Origin: Candidatus Methylobacter oryzae
GTDB taxonomy: Bacteria; Pseudomonadota; Gammaproteobacteria; Methylococcales; Methylomonadaceae
Reading direction: 5' to 3'
Assembly: GCA_945861405.1 (NCBI GenBank)
Contig: CAMAUL010000004.1
Coordinates: forward strand, 1-64,000
Length of the DNA stretch: 64,000 nt
This document shows positions 33,101-40,465 of this stretch, piece after piece. The first letter of the stretch is position 1. Each line of letters starts with the position of its first letter. The notes beneath the pieces are model-generated. The model did not search any database and was not told the origin of the DNA. It saw nothing but the letters and a program-made list of their open reading frames with translations. The position numbers and the translations under genes are program-made.

Positions 33101-33650
33101 GGGTTACCGCATTACCGAACGTTTTGTACATACCAACTTCGGCAAGATGTTCGATTACCCGACGGCAGTATTTGACGAGGCCATGCTAAAACCGGAAACG
33201 CAGGATCTGCCCAGCTATGTAGACGGCATCGACAATGTTTTTGAGGCTCAGCAACGGGTCGCGCAACTTTATTTCCAGGACGGTTCCATTGATGACGCCT
33301 GCCCGCCCTTAAAAGCGCTGTTACACATCATGGCTCACGGCCACTACGCGGGCCAAACTATCAGCGATCCGGCTATTCGCACGATGTTTACCCGCGACTA
33401 TTTGCTACAAAGCGACTGGTACCAACAGCGCCTTGAAATCAAACAGCAGCGCGACAGCAAGCTTTGGCAGCAACACAAAACCTATATCCAGCAGCAATTA
33501 ACGGCAACGGAACAGTATGATTTGACCATCCGAGCCAAGTTAAACCAAAAACTCGAAGCGGCAGAACGCAAGCTGGCCGAGATCAACGACAAGGAATACT
33601 TGCAACTGTTGCAAGGCACTTTAGGGGCGGATTGGGTACATCTTTCGTAG
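30192..33650 (+). CDS. Large conserved-looking protein of unknown function (1152 residues)
   Basis: I do not recognise this protein. It is a single long frame with codon use like its neighbours and no signal peptide or membrane segment, so it should be cytoplasmic. Visible features: HKPSTVSGGGKSEISKSIAG near residue 485, which resembles the SGxGKT phosphate loop of PEP carboxykinases but is not a strict Walker A box; VFVDDFDKDMDIV shortly after, which could be a kinase-2-like acidic site; a HWTGHTGCI cluster near 260; and a highly charged C-terminal helix from about 1080 that may form a coiled coil. A PEPCK-like nucleotide-binding core is a weak hypothesis. It is cotranscribable with the DHH gene and ends at a strong terminator. 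Confidence 0.85.
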   Translation: MNSLSNPSRPTASNPKRLEELQHINLQLAALGQPTCEVENDPQYLKIAGGLLKNYSQQRRLLALTQYRCPADQRIQDFLNRYLTENGIDGAVSLPGETFILEQKGLARELSLPFQHNEFHSAYVDSYRIQQGVLHNPKNDRRTTKGVFHIAAGGLPVPADKNEVPVQAYAALLRAALAPPDDLLSLPFTSAQPNTAKLWVSSLMRPIVCPEVSATMPVKTMEVRFFAPGGLVANLDFVESIFGNAGDPFLPENDAALDIDHWTGHTGCIILASHLVHCRKKDLGLPHFDDATERQRKDGMCWQNADELYNNGQPFKLVCRNMQGVIVTIIADNYFGYSKKEIKSHISYSANLYGGAEEEHSGGALAFPRVILGEIFLPHTSYISEHYSFDKVCKQLASVLEPKEQGYAVDKNYPDIIYIPSSAKFNIQQQQISWTHNRQQTTLKLLFKHTYVYPNGFKIHMERHPHAPSWRLIGTHQEGTFCHKPSTVSGGGKSEISKSIAGAIISGPVFVDDFDKDMDIVTQIFEHDYSTRFRDPALHGLDHRPLLSNERTLGSVIKLLTPSATQYSDTHNQWLEKIPQHILAVVLMIKRFYKEEWGADWRKNFSVDMVNSHPGNELKFQGRKLIASYLRVGFDEKGAWRVFKLRQDFIASAKIQLEDDISASTVVPVHYLTGLNPDYKNPSVKLVDNCEQSFFQRPDDAVHRGTDLQTELDFSRTDNFISNFQPLTAEDAREFLEDVIHFDEFSEPMRNVIRQAVNCKDGEYFVSSAHPRLVDGKPSLNVRYLQLRPDIADPKMRYIAEMSTRLARGLNADQTVYFPVNEVLTGRRNNPAELEAGIRPLAIYNPIHYQELPELFMDFICSLTGKSPSTTGAGSEGALTKGPFNAVSATADLNTALVSFILCGYDGYSTAAGYIGSQRRIDHDISLLIPEIWSRLPVAERDPQYLIEKGQLEKLEDFEYQGRTVFQSRLGYRITERFVHTNFGKMFDYPTAVFDEAMLKPETQDLPSYVDGIDNVFEAQQRVAQLYFQDGSIDDACPPLKALLHIMAHGHYAGQTISDPAIRTMFTRDYLLQSDWYQQRLEIKQQRDSKLWQQHKTYIQQQLTATEQYDLTIRAKLNQKLEAAERKLAEINDKEYLQLLQGTLGADWVHLS

Positions 33651-33765
33651 GCCGCAATAAGCCTGTTTGAGTGACCGCGAAAACAGGCGTTTCCGGCAGA
33701 GTGGTTGGAGCGTAGAATTTTAGAACGGCTGATCCGTTACACCGTAACCAGCCTTCAATATAACA

Positions 33766-33815
33766 CGAAGTTCACCGAAACCCAATCATGGACTTCGGTG
33801 AGCTTCGCTTTTTCA
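33766..33815 (+). terminator. Rho-independent terminator after the 1152-residue protein gene
   Basis: CGAAGTTCACCGAA (33766-33779) pairs with TTCGGTGAGCTTCG (33794-33807) in a 14-bp stem with one T.G pair, followed by CTTTTTC on the plus strand, 115 bp past the stop. Confidence 0.85.
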
Positions 33816-33831
33816 TTAAATGTAGTTTTGA

Positions 33832-34560
33832 TTAAACTGCAATACCTACCTGCAAAGCATCAAACCAATCTAAAAAGCGTTTGACATCATCACCTTTAAA
33901 CATCCGCCCATGCTGTGGAGCCAATATATCAATATCCAGATTTCTTACCCGTTCAATCCAGACTCTTTTGGCCTGGTTTGACGGCATCATTCGTTGATGC
34001 CAATGACGCATTTTTTCAACATGTGCCGCAAAATTATCAACAAACACGGGGGCGTCAGGGGCTTCGAAAGCTGCACCGACATCACCTGTCATCAAAATTT
34101 TAGCTTGCGGATCATAAACATGGAAATTACCGGGGGAATGCAAATAGTGCGCAGGAATAATCTGCAATTCCACAGACTCTAATTTAATGGTGCCGCCATT
34201 GTCAGAAATGGGCACATATTCTATCGATTCACAACTATAATGCCGCAAAAACCCTTCCCAAATGGCCGGCGCATGAAGCTTGGCATTGGTTAAAGCCTGA
34301 TCCCATAAGCCCAGAGACGAAATCACGTCAGGATCCTGATGCGAAGCAAACAAATCCGTTATTTGATCCACAGGAGCATGATGCAGCACAGCGGCCATCA
34401 TCGGTGCAAACAGTTCAGCGCCGCCTGGATCCAAAAGCAGACAGCGGTTCGGGGTGCGCACTACATATTGGTTGGTATCGATTATATTAGCGGGTTTGCC
34501 TTCATCCCTTCCAAACATAATCCATTGGTGCGATCCTTCATATATCTTGGTCATTTTCAT
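33832..34560 (-). CDS. ODP-type metallo-beta-lactamase-fold di-iron protein, chemotaxis-associated
   Basis: A 242-residue protein like the catalytic domain of flavodiiron proteins without the flavodoxin part. The di-iron ligands appear as SHQDPDVISSL (H-x-D/E-x-D type), AHYLHSPGNFHVYD, TGDVGAAF and PQHGRMF. Small proteins of this kind, called ODP, are oxygen- and iron-sensing partners of chemoreceptors, as shown for a Treponema pair. Here it is the last gene of the chemotaxis locus, 32 bp after a soluble MCP-like gene, which supports the same role. The alternative is an NO or O2 reductase domain, but no flavodoxin or rubredoxin is encoded nearby. The sequence gives the fold and context; the ligand is inferred. 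Confidence 0.8.
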   Translation of the reverse strand: MKMTKIYEGSHQWIMFGRDEGKPANIIDTNQYVVRTPNRCLLLDPGGAELFAPMMAAVLHHAPVDQITDLFASHQDPDVISSLGLWDQALTNAKLHAPAIWEGFLRHYSCESIEYVPISDNGGTIKLESVELQIIPAHYLHSPGNFHVYDPQAKILMTGDVGAAFEAPDAPVFVDNFAAHVEKMRHWHQRMMPSNQAKRVWIERVRNLDIDILAPQHGRMFKGDDVKRFLDWFDALQVGIAV

Positions 34561-34592
34561 AAAAAAACAAGCCTTCTGTAGTTAGCAGCTAT

Positions 34593-35201
34593 TTAGCTAT
34601 TGCGATAAATGGATAATGCGATTCGGCAACGCTGCACATTATCATGAATGGTATGTGCAGCTTTATCTACACTTTCAGCAACTGCTTGCAGGCTCTGCAA
34701 ATATTCACCCGCTTGTGATGCTTCAATTCTTGAGTTTGCGGCGATAACCCGGGCCGCACGCGCATGATGCATCACCGCTTCAAGCTGGCCTAAGAGTTGC
34801 GAAACATCCCGTTTAAACTGCCGCTGGCAATCTTGCATTGAAAGCCTTGCATGATCCACGGGTTCCTGCATCGATTTGGCATAAGCGGCACCCTCAGCCA
34901 TTTTGGCTGCCAGCTCAAATTTATTATAAGCAGTCGTTTTTTGGAATTCATCAACCGTTAATCGATACAACACCAATGCATAGATATTAATATTAGTAAC
35001 CAATTCAATTGTTTCTTTAGCCAACTCATTAATAAAGTCAGTAATCGGTTGAAATCCTTTGGCTTTATCTCCGGCCCTGAATGCAATAGCCTTGGCATTG
35101 GCCGCAGCTAATGATATTTCCTTAGCCACGACCATGACCGCGCTTAACTCCGAGGTAATGGAAGCTACTGCAATAAATTGTGATTTAGTCTGATTAGTCA
35201 T
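34593..35201 (-). CDS. Soluble MCP-like signalling protein with degenerate hairpin tip
   Basis: A 202-residue, almost entirely helical protein. Residues about 26-62 (EISLAAANAKAIAFRAGDKA followed by KGFQPITDFINELA) align by eye with the MCP signalling tip (consensus EIxLLALNAAIEAARAGExGRGF) but lack several contact residues. A second, weaker echo is IAANSRIEASQAGEYLQSLQ near 150-170. There are no transmembrane, PAS or HAMP domains. It probably forms a coiled-coil hairpin that joins CheA/CheW arrays or signals in parallel. It lies 32 bp upstream of the ODP gene, so the two look like sensor and transducer. It could equally be a structural array protein; confidence in the family is moderate. Confidence 0.65.
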   Translation of the reverse strand: MTNQTKSQFIAVASITSELSAVMVVAKEISLAAANAKAIAFRAGDKAKGFQPITDFINELAKETIELVTNINIYALVLYRLTVDEFQKTTAYNKFELAAKMAEGAAYAKSMQEPVDHARLSMQDCQRQFKRDVSQLLGQLEAVMHHARAARVIAANSRIEASQAGEYLQSLQAVAESVDKAAHTIHDNVQRCRIALSIYRNS

Positions 35202-35375
35202 AGGTAATTACACGGCATAAAAAATAACATTTTTTAAAATTCTGTATCTGGCACACAATACGTTCCTACCCTGCTATGGTAAGTTCTGCTGGAATATACC
35301 CGCATAAGAAAACGTTGCCAACTACATCCGAAAGGGCTAGGAAGATGAGATCAAATAACCTTGACAGCCTGTTTT

Positions 35376-36494
35376 TTAGTTAACCTTGCCAACACTGTCA
35401 GGCTTAACCAAACTTAAAACTTTACTCGAAACCTCTTCTAGCGATACCACATAGTCAGTACAACCCAACTTAAATGCCGCACCCGGCATACCCCAAACTA
35501 CACTGGATTGCTCATCCTGAATAACTGTTTTAGCGCCCGCATCATGCATTTCTTTCATGCCCATTGCGCCATCAGCACCCATACCGGTTAATAACACAGC
35601 AATAGCATTAGCGCCTGCACATTGAGCAACTGAACGAAACAACACATCAACAGCAGGTTTATGGCGATTGACTGGCAGTCCGTCACTTAAGTGAATGATA
35701 TATTTGCTTCCCTCGCGAATCACCAGCATGTGTTTGTCTCCCGGTGAAAGATAGATATTTCCCGGTTCAACTGTCTGACCGTGTTTGGGGATACAAGCTG
35801 ACATTTCCGTTGCAAGGTCAATATGCCGGACAAATGATTCGCTAAATGCGGCGGGCAAATGTTGCGTTATTAGAATAGGCGGAGTATCTGCTGGAAATCC
35901 TTTAACGACCGCTTTAATGGCTTCTGTCCCACCCGTTGAGGCACCTAAGGCAATTATCTTGTTGGTGGGGGTGATATGTGTTTTTGTGGGAGCCGCTTTC
36001 AGAATCACATCGACTGAGTGTTTCTCGGAAATCTCGGGAGCAGTTGCTGCAGGGCTTTTGGCTTTAGCCACTCTAGTGTAGACATTGCCAACTTTAGCTT
36101 GTGCGGCAACGATAACCTTGGAAATAATTTCCTCAGCATACTCGTTCAGCGTATTAACAACATCAACTTTGGGTTTGGCAATAAAGTCGACAGCACCCAG
36201 TGCCAAGGCATTTAAAGTGGCTTCCGCACCGTGTTCCGTCAGCGTGGAGATCATTACAACCGGAGTTGGCCGCAAACGCATCAGGTTGCTTAAGAAGGTT
36301 ATTCCGTCCATGTGCGGCATTTCAATATCCAGCGTCAACACATCCGGATTTAATTGCTTAATCATGTCTCTGGCAATAAGAGGGTCTGCTGCTGCGCCGA
36401 CTACCTCAATTTCAGGTGACGAGCTTAAAACTTCAGTCAGTATTTTCCTGATTAATGCTGAATCATCAATGATCAATACGCGTATCTTACCCAT
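35376..36494 (-). CDS. cheB: Chemotaxis response regulator protein-glutamate methylesterase CheB
   Basis: A 372-residue CheB that demethylates and deamidates MCP glutamates. The receiver domain (1-120) has the acidic pair DD, the phosphorylation site [12 protein letters not shown] and KPKVD lysine. The linker (about 140-180) is Ala/Thr/Lys-rich. The methylesterase domain shows the catalytic Ser in LGASTGGTEAI, His in ITQHLP and Asp in LTGMGADGAMGM. It is preceded by a receiver-only paralogue and by cheD and cheR in the same operon. The first about 135 residues are closely similar to that paralogue, so one arose by duplication. Confidence 0.97.
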   Translation of the reverse strand: MGKIRVLIIDDSALIRKILTEVLSSSPEIEVVGAAADPLIARDMIKQLNPDVLTLDIEMPHMDGITFLSNLMRLRPTPVVMISTLTEHGAEATLNALALGAVDFIAKPKVDVVNTLNEYAEEIISKVIVAAQAKVGNVYTRVAKAKSPAATAPEISEKHSVDVILKAAPTKTHITPTNKIIALGASTGGTEAIKAVVKGFPADTPPILITQHLPAAFSESFVRHIDLATEMSACIPKHGQTVEPGNIYLSPGDKHMLVIREGSKYIIHLSDGLPVNRHKPAVDVLFRSVAQCAGANAIAVLLTGMGADGAMGMKEMHDAGAKTVIQDEQSSVVWGMPGAAFKLGCTDYVVSLEEVSSKVLSLVKPDSVGKVN

Positions 36495-36648
36495 AAATCC
36501 ACTCTAAAAGAAGCCCATCGTCACACCCTCAAAAGGTGCATTTTAATATTACATTATTACCATTTTACATTACATGTCCGAAGTTTTTCATCCTGTCATC
36601 CACACACATTTTTCGTGTAATATCCAGAACTCCATCCAGGGTTTCCCA

Positions 36649-37068
36649 TTACTCAAGTCTTCTAATATTAGCCTGTGAGGCTACTTTTACCTTGGCAATA
36701 ATGTCCTCGGCATAGTCATTCAATGCATTTTCGACATCAACAGTCGGTTTAGCGATAAAATCCACCGCGCCCAGCTCCAGAGCCGTTAAAGTCACTTCAG
36801 CATTGCTTTCTGTGAGCGCTGAAATCATCACAACAGGCATAGGCCTAAGGCGCATCAAATTACGCAAAAAAGTTATCCCATCCATACGCGGCATTTCGAT
36901 ATCCAAGGTCAAAACATCTGGATTCAATTCTTTAATCATTTCTCTGGCAATAAGAGGATCTTCAGCGGTGCCAACGACCTCAATATCCGTAGACGAATTT
37001 AAAATCTCAGTCAGTACCTTCCTGATTAATAATGAATCATCAATAATCAATACACGTATTTTGCTCAT
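36649..37068 (-). CDS. Receiver-only CheB paralogue (truncated duplicate)
   Basis: A 139-residue stand-alone receiver. It matches the CheB receiver almost residue for residue ([39 protein letters not shown]) and ends at the start of the CheB linker. The phospho-acceptor Asp, the acidic pocket and the switch Thr/Ser and Lys are retained, so phosphorylation by CheA is plausible. The 154 bp downstream, before cheB, hold no remnant of a methylesterase domain. It may act as a phosphate sink or a second output; it is not an obvious pseudogene because the frame is intact. Confidence 0.85.
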   Translation of the reverse strand: MSKIRVLIIDDSLLIRKVLTEILNSSTDIEVVGTAEDPLIAREMIKELNPDVLTLDIEMPRMDGITFLRNLMRLRPMPVVMISALTESNAEVTLTALELGAVDFIAKPTVDVENALNDYAEDIIAKVKVASQANIRRLE

Positions 37069-37077
37069 TGTATGCTC

Positions 37078-37716
37078 TTAAAAAAGCTCAACATCACCCT
37101 CAACAGGCGCATTTTTAATATCGTTAAAGTACTGCCGCTCTCTTCTTACAATCGTATCATTATGCAAATGCTCGATCTTTTTCATCCCGACTTTTCCTGT
37201 TTTAGGGAAGTAAATTATTTTCCGGGGATAAATATCGCCCAAATCCTGGGATAATAAAGGCAACCCTTCGGTATCGATATAATCCAAGATGAAGTCAATA
37301 TTTTTAAGGCCTACATCTGTCAAGGTTGGAATGATTTTACCGCCGCCAAACACCTTAACTTCCAAATTTTTTCTTTTACCGCCATTCATCAAAATAGTGT
37401 TAATTAAATGCTCCATCGCATAATTTCCATAGCGGGTCGCATTGCCAACTACGGCTTCATTGCCTTGCTTTAATTTATCGGCTGTAGTTTCCGGCAACAT
37501 AAAGTGATTCATTCCGCCCAAACCTGACACCTTGTCTCTGATACAGGCCGATATACAAGACCCTAATACGGTTGTAATCAATTCATCTTCCTGAGTTACA
37601 TAGTATTCACCGGGTAAAATTTTTGCGGCAACTACACCACGCTCTTTATCCATATACCTGTTAATGTGCTCAAAACCATCAATGGAGGGTAAGCCAATAT
37701 CCTTGCTAGTACTCAT
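37078..37716 (-). CDS. cheD: Chemoreceptor glutamine deamidase CheD
   Basis: A 212-residue CheD that deamidates receptor glutamines. The catalytic Cys lies in VLGSCISACI and the His in MNHFMLPE, 15-20 residues apart as expected; KVFGGGKI and the FGNYAMEHLI-like segment (here YGNYAMEHLINTIL) are family motifs. The C-terminus is extended by about 40 residues. It lies 6 bp downstream of cheR and 9 bp upstream of the receiver-only gene, within the operon. CheD presence fits receptors needing maturation and the absence of cheZ. Confidence 0.95.
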   Translation of the reverse strand: MSTSKDIGLPSIDGFEHINRYMDKERGVVAAKILPGEYYVTQEDELITTVLGSCISACIRDKVSGLGGMNHFMLPETTADKLKQGNEAVVGNATRYGNYAMEHLINTILMNGGKRKNLEVKVFGGGKIIPTLTDVGLKNIDFILDYIDTEGLPLLSQDLGDIYPRKIIYFPKTGKVGMKKIEHLHNDTIVRRERQYFNDIKNAPVEGDVELF

Positions 37717-37722
37717 TAGTAT

Positions 37723-38562
37723 TTACGTATTTTTCCTGTAACTGGTGCATGCAACCAACTCAAACTCATTTGAAAGCTGGTTCAATGATTCTGAATGTCC
37801 GATAAATAGCCATGACTTGCTGGACAGCATTTGAGCATATCTTTTTGCGAGCGATGTCTTGGTTTCACGATCAAAGTAAATCAAAACATTACGACAAAAA
37901 ATAAAGTCAAAATGACATTTCATCGGCCAATCTTGCATCAAATTTAACTTTTTAAACTGAATAATTTGTTGTAATTGAGGCCTTACTTTTACTTGACCTG
38001 ACTGCGATGATTTACCGCGCATAAACCACTGCTTAAGTAGTTCTTCCGGTAAGTCACTGACGCGATCTTCCGTATAGACTCCCTCCGATGCCATTTGCAA
38101 AACATTGGTGTCCAAATCAGTTGCTAAAATCTTAATGTCCCAGTCAGCAGGTATATTTTCCAGCAGGGTAATCGCTAAAGAGTAAGGTTCTTCCCCGGTA
38201 GAGCAACCGGCAGACCACACCCTGATTTGCTTAGAGGTTTTATTTCTAATCAAGACTTCTGGAATAACAACATCGCGAACATAATCAAAATGATGAATTT
38301 CCCTAAAAAAGGCGGTTAGATTGGTTGTTATCGCGTTGATAAACTCAGTAAACTCGTGATCTGGATAATCTTTAAGATACTGGCAATATTCTTTAAAATC
38401 CGCTAATCCAAGCTTCCTTACCCGTTTGGACAGTCTGGAATAAAACATATCAAATCTTTCATCAGGAACCTGGATGCCTGAATGCTCATTGGACAATTTT
38501 CTTAAAAAATTAAAGTCGTCTGCAGTGAATTTAAATTCTCGAGCCTTCTCAACAATAGCCAT
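37723..38562 (-). CDS. cheR: Chemotaxis protein methyltransferase CheR
   Basis: A 279-residue SAM-dependent methyltransferase for MCP glutamates. The N-terminal helical domain (about 10-75) is followed by the SAM fold with VWSAGCSTGEEPYSLAI, ILATDLDTNVL and FDFIFCRNVLIYFD. The MCP encoded in the same operon ends in a pentapeptide (EWEEF) of the type that docks CheR, so the pair fits. It is the first of the adaptation enzymes and follows the STAS gene by 28 bp. Confidence 0.96.
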   Translation of the reverse strand: MAIVEKAREFKFTADDFNFLRKLSNEHSGIQVPDERFDMFYSRLSKRVRKLGLADFKEYCQYLKDYPDHEFTEFINAITTNLTAFFREIHHFDYVRDVVIPEVLIRNKTSKQIRVWSAGCSTGEEPYSLAITLLENIPADWDIKILATDLDTNVLQMASEGVYTEDRVSDLPEELLKQWFMRGKSSQSGQVKVRPQLQQIIQFKKLNLMQDWPMKCHFDFIFCRNVLIYFDRETKTSLAKRYAQMLSSKSWLFIGHSESLNQLSNEFELVACTSYRKNT

Positions 38563-38590
38563 CTTTAAACTGCTTCCTGTCCGTCAAAAA

Positions 38591-39172
38591 TCACATGCCA
38601 TCAACGTCAAGCACATCCAGCAATCCCAGCAACTGAGCAGACTCAACAAATCGTGGGGATGGATAAATAATGGTTACTTTCTTTTGCAGCTTATCGGCAT
38701 CTTTTTTTAACGAAACAAGCAGCTGCAATGTGGCTGTATCTATTGACGATACGTCAGAGGCGTTTATTTCGATTTGATCATGTAAGTCTAATAAATTCTT
38801 TAGCTTTTCATGCAACTTGACAACATTCTGAATCGTCAAAGTAGAGTCTAAATCAATTTGTGACCCTTCCGTTTCCTCTGACATCGAATCCACGGCAACT
38901 GCTCCTGCATCAATGCAAACAGTATCATTTTCAAGCTCAATTTCAGCTATGACTATTCCATCTTCCAGAGTTATATTTAAATCAGAATCTGCCATCAAAT
39001 CGTCTGAATAATCATCGGCACCGGTCATTCCAATCTCATCATCAATCAGGTGCTGCGCTTCATCGCTATCGCTACTTCCGTTATCGATTGTTTGTTCATT
39101 TTTATCGGCATTACCTTCCATCCACGCTAGCGGATCGTATCCGATCAAATCATTATCTTCACTTGCTGCCAT
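38591..39172 (-). CDS. STAS-domain protein of the chemotaxis operon
   Basis: A 193-residue protein. The C-terminal about 95 residues form a STAS domain (ILxSxLTIQNV-like start, INASDVSSIDTATLQLLVSL with the Ser that is phosphorylated in anti-anti-sigma factors, and SPRFVESAQLLGLLDVL). The N-terminal about 95 residues are strongly acidic (runs of Asp and Glu) and of unknown function. STAS proteins in chemotaxis loci are seen beside ParA-like proteins, and this one overlaps the parA stop by 14 bp. A partner-switching or scaffolding role is likely but unproven; no cognate kinase or anti-sigma is visible. Confidence 0.85.
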   Translation of the reverse strand: MAASEDNDLIGYDPLAWMEGNADKNEQTIDNGSSDSDEAQHLIDDEIGMTGADDYSDDLMADSDLNITLEDGIVIAEIELENDTVCIDAGAVAVDSMSEETEGSQIDLDSTLTIQNVVKLHEKLKNLLDLHDQIEINASDVSSIDTATLQLLVSLKKDADKLQKKVTIIYPSPRFVESAQLLGLLDVLDVDGM

Positions 39173-39932
39173 ACATCACCTTGTCTTCAAGAAAATCATG
39201 AGCAAGGCTACGAAAATCCCTTGCCGAACGACTTTTCGGACTATATTCTAAAATTGTTTTACCAAAGCTAGGGCATTCTGCAAGCAATGCCGTTTCTCTA
39301 ATAACTGTTGCTAATATTTGCTCGGGGAAATGCGTAAGCAGAACATTTAACACCTGATGCGATATTCTTCTATTGGGCGAGTAACGCGACATCACCAATA
39401 AGGTTTTATATTTCCTCTGCAAAGCCTTTTCAAATCTCTTAATCGTACCCATTAGATGAGACAGTCCTTGCAACGCAAGAAAATCACTGGCCATAGGAAT
39501 TAAAATTTCGTCAGCAACAATCAATGCGTTCGCAACCAGCAATCCAGAGGACGGTGGACAATCAATAAAAACAAAATCCTGATCATCAAGACTACCCTGC
39601 AAGGCATTTTTTAATAAAACACCGCGAGGTGTGTTATTGTCGGCTAGGTGCTCAATCTCCTTAAGCCTTGAACCTGGTACAATTAATTGCAAATTATCTC
39701 TGACGGAAATAAGCTGCTGCTGAACTTTTTTATTTTTCAACATGGCTTCATCAATACCACCAAGACCTTGCGCCGTAATACCCAAAGAAACGGCTAAATG
39801 GCCTTGCGGATCAAGATCGATAGCGGTAACTTTTGAACCTGATTCTGCAATGGCGTGGCATAAATTTGCAGTCGTAGTCGTCTTGCCAACACCGCCTTTC
39901 TGATTAATTATTGCAACAATTCTCACCGTCAC
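39159..39932 (-). CDS. ParA-family ATPase of the chemotaxis operon (ParC-like)
   Basis: A 257-residue MinD/ParA-type ATPase. The deviant Walker A is NQKGGVGKTTTTANL, and VFIDCPPSSGLLVANAL is the Walker B region. In Vibrio, Rhodobacter and other bacteria such ATPases, placed beside cheW and cheA, position chemosensory arrays at poles or in clusters. Its location between cheW and the STAS gene indicates the same role rather than chromosome partitioning; no ParB or parS is nearby. The start is GTG at 39932, overlapping cheW by 4 bp. Confidence 0.92.
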   Translation of the reverse strand: MTVRIVAIINQKGGVGKTTTTANLCHAIAESGSKVTAIDLDPQGHLAVSLGITAQGLGGIDEAMLKNKKVQQQLISVRDNLQLIVPGSRLKEIEHLADNNTPRGVLLKNALQGSLDDQDFVFIDCPPSSGLLVANALIVADEILIPMASDFLALQGLSHLMGTIKRFEKALQRKYKTLLVMSRYSPNRRISHQVLNVLLTHFPEQILATVIRETALLAECPSFGKTILEYSPKSRSARDFRSLAHDFLEDKVMYGSK

Positions 39933-40420
39933 ACCAAGCTTTCAATACCCTCAACCTCATCGGGATTGAGCAATTTATCAACGTCTAAGAGCATAATCAT
40001 CTTTTTCTTATAGACATGCATGCCTCGCATGTAACGCGTATCAATTTTGGATCCAAAATTTGGGGATTTTTTGATCTCTTCCAGGTTAATATCCAGCACG
40101 TCAGAAACCGCATCAGCCACTATGCCCATGACAAACTGGCTTGCGCCATGCTCAACACAGAGCACAATAACGACCGTTTTTGGGGAGTATTCACAGTGCT
40201 CCAGAGAAAACCGTTCCCGTAAATCTATGATAGGCACAACGGATCCGCGTAAATTCAACACACCTTTAACAAAAGCAGGTGTATTGGGTATCACGCGAAC
40301 AGCTTCCCAGCCACGAATCTCTTGTACTTTCAAAATCTCAACGCCATACGCTTCACCTGCGAGTTGAAAGGTGAGAAATTGCTCTACCCGACTATTATTT
40401 GACTGCACATCTGTTGTCAT
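39929..40420 (-). CDS. cheW: Chemotaxis adaptor CheW (second copy)
   Basis: A 163-residue CheW linking receptors to CheA. The SH3-like halves are seen in FLTFQLAGEAYGVEILKVQEI, VLNLRGSVVPIIDLRERFSL and VSDVLDINLEEI. It is similar to, but clearly distinct from, the 172-residue CheW at 42858-43376, so two adaptors are encoded in one locus. This copy is coupled to parA by a 4-bp overlap, and may serve the soluble MCP-like protein or the ParA-positioned array. Confidence 0.95.
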   Translation of the reverse strand: MTTDVQSNNSRVEQFLTFQLAGEAYGVEILKVQEIRGWEAVRVIPNTPAFVKGVLNLRGSVVPIIDLRERFSLEHCEYSPKTVVIVLCVEHGASQFVMGIVADAVSDVLDINLEEIKKSPNFGSKIDTRYMRGMHVYKKKMIMLLDVDKLLNPDEVEGIESLV

Positions 40421-40465
40421 TGTTATAGTTTCCTGTCGGTTATATAGTTTGCTGCTTTAACAACA

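Noticed and set aside
36495..36648. Remnant of a second CheB methylesterase domain after the receiver-only paralogue
   Set aside because: I read this gap in the coding direction and found no GASTGG, QHLP or GMGADG-like sequence.
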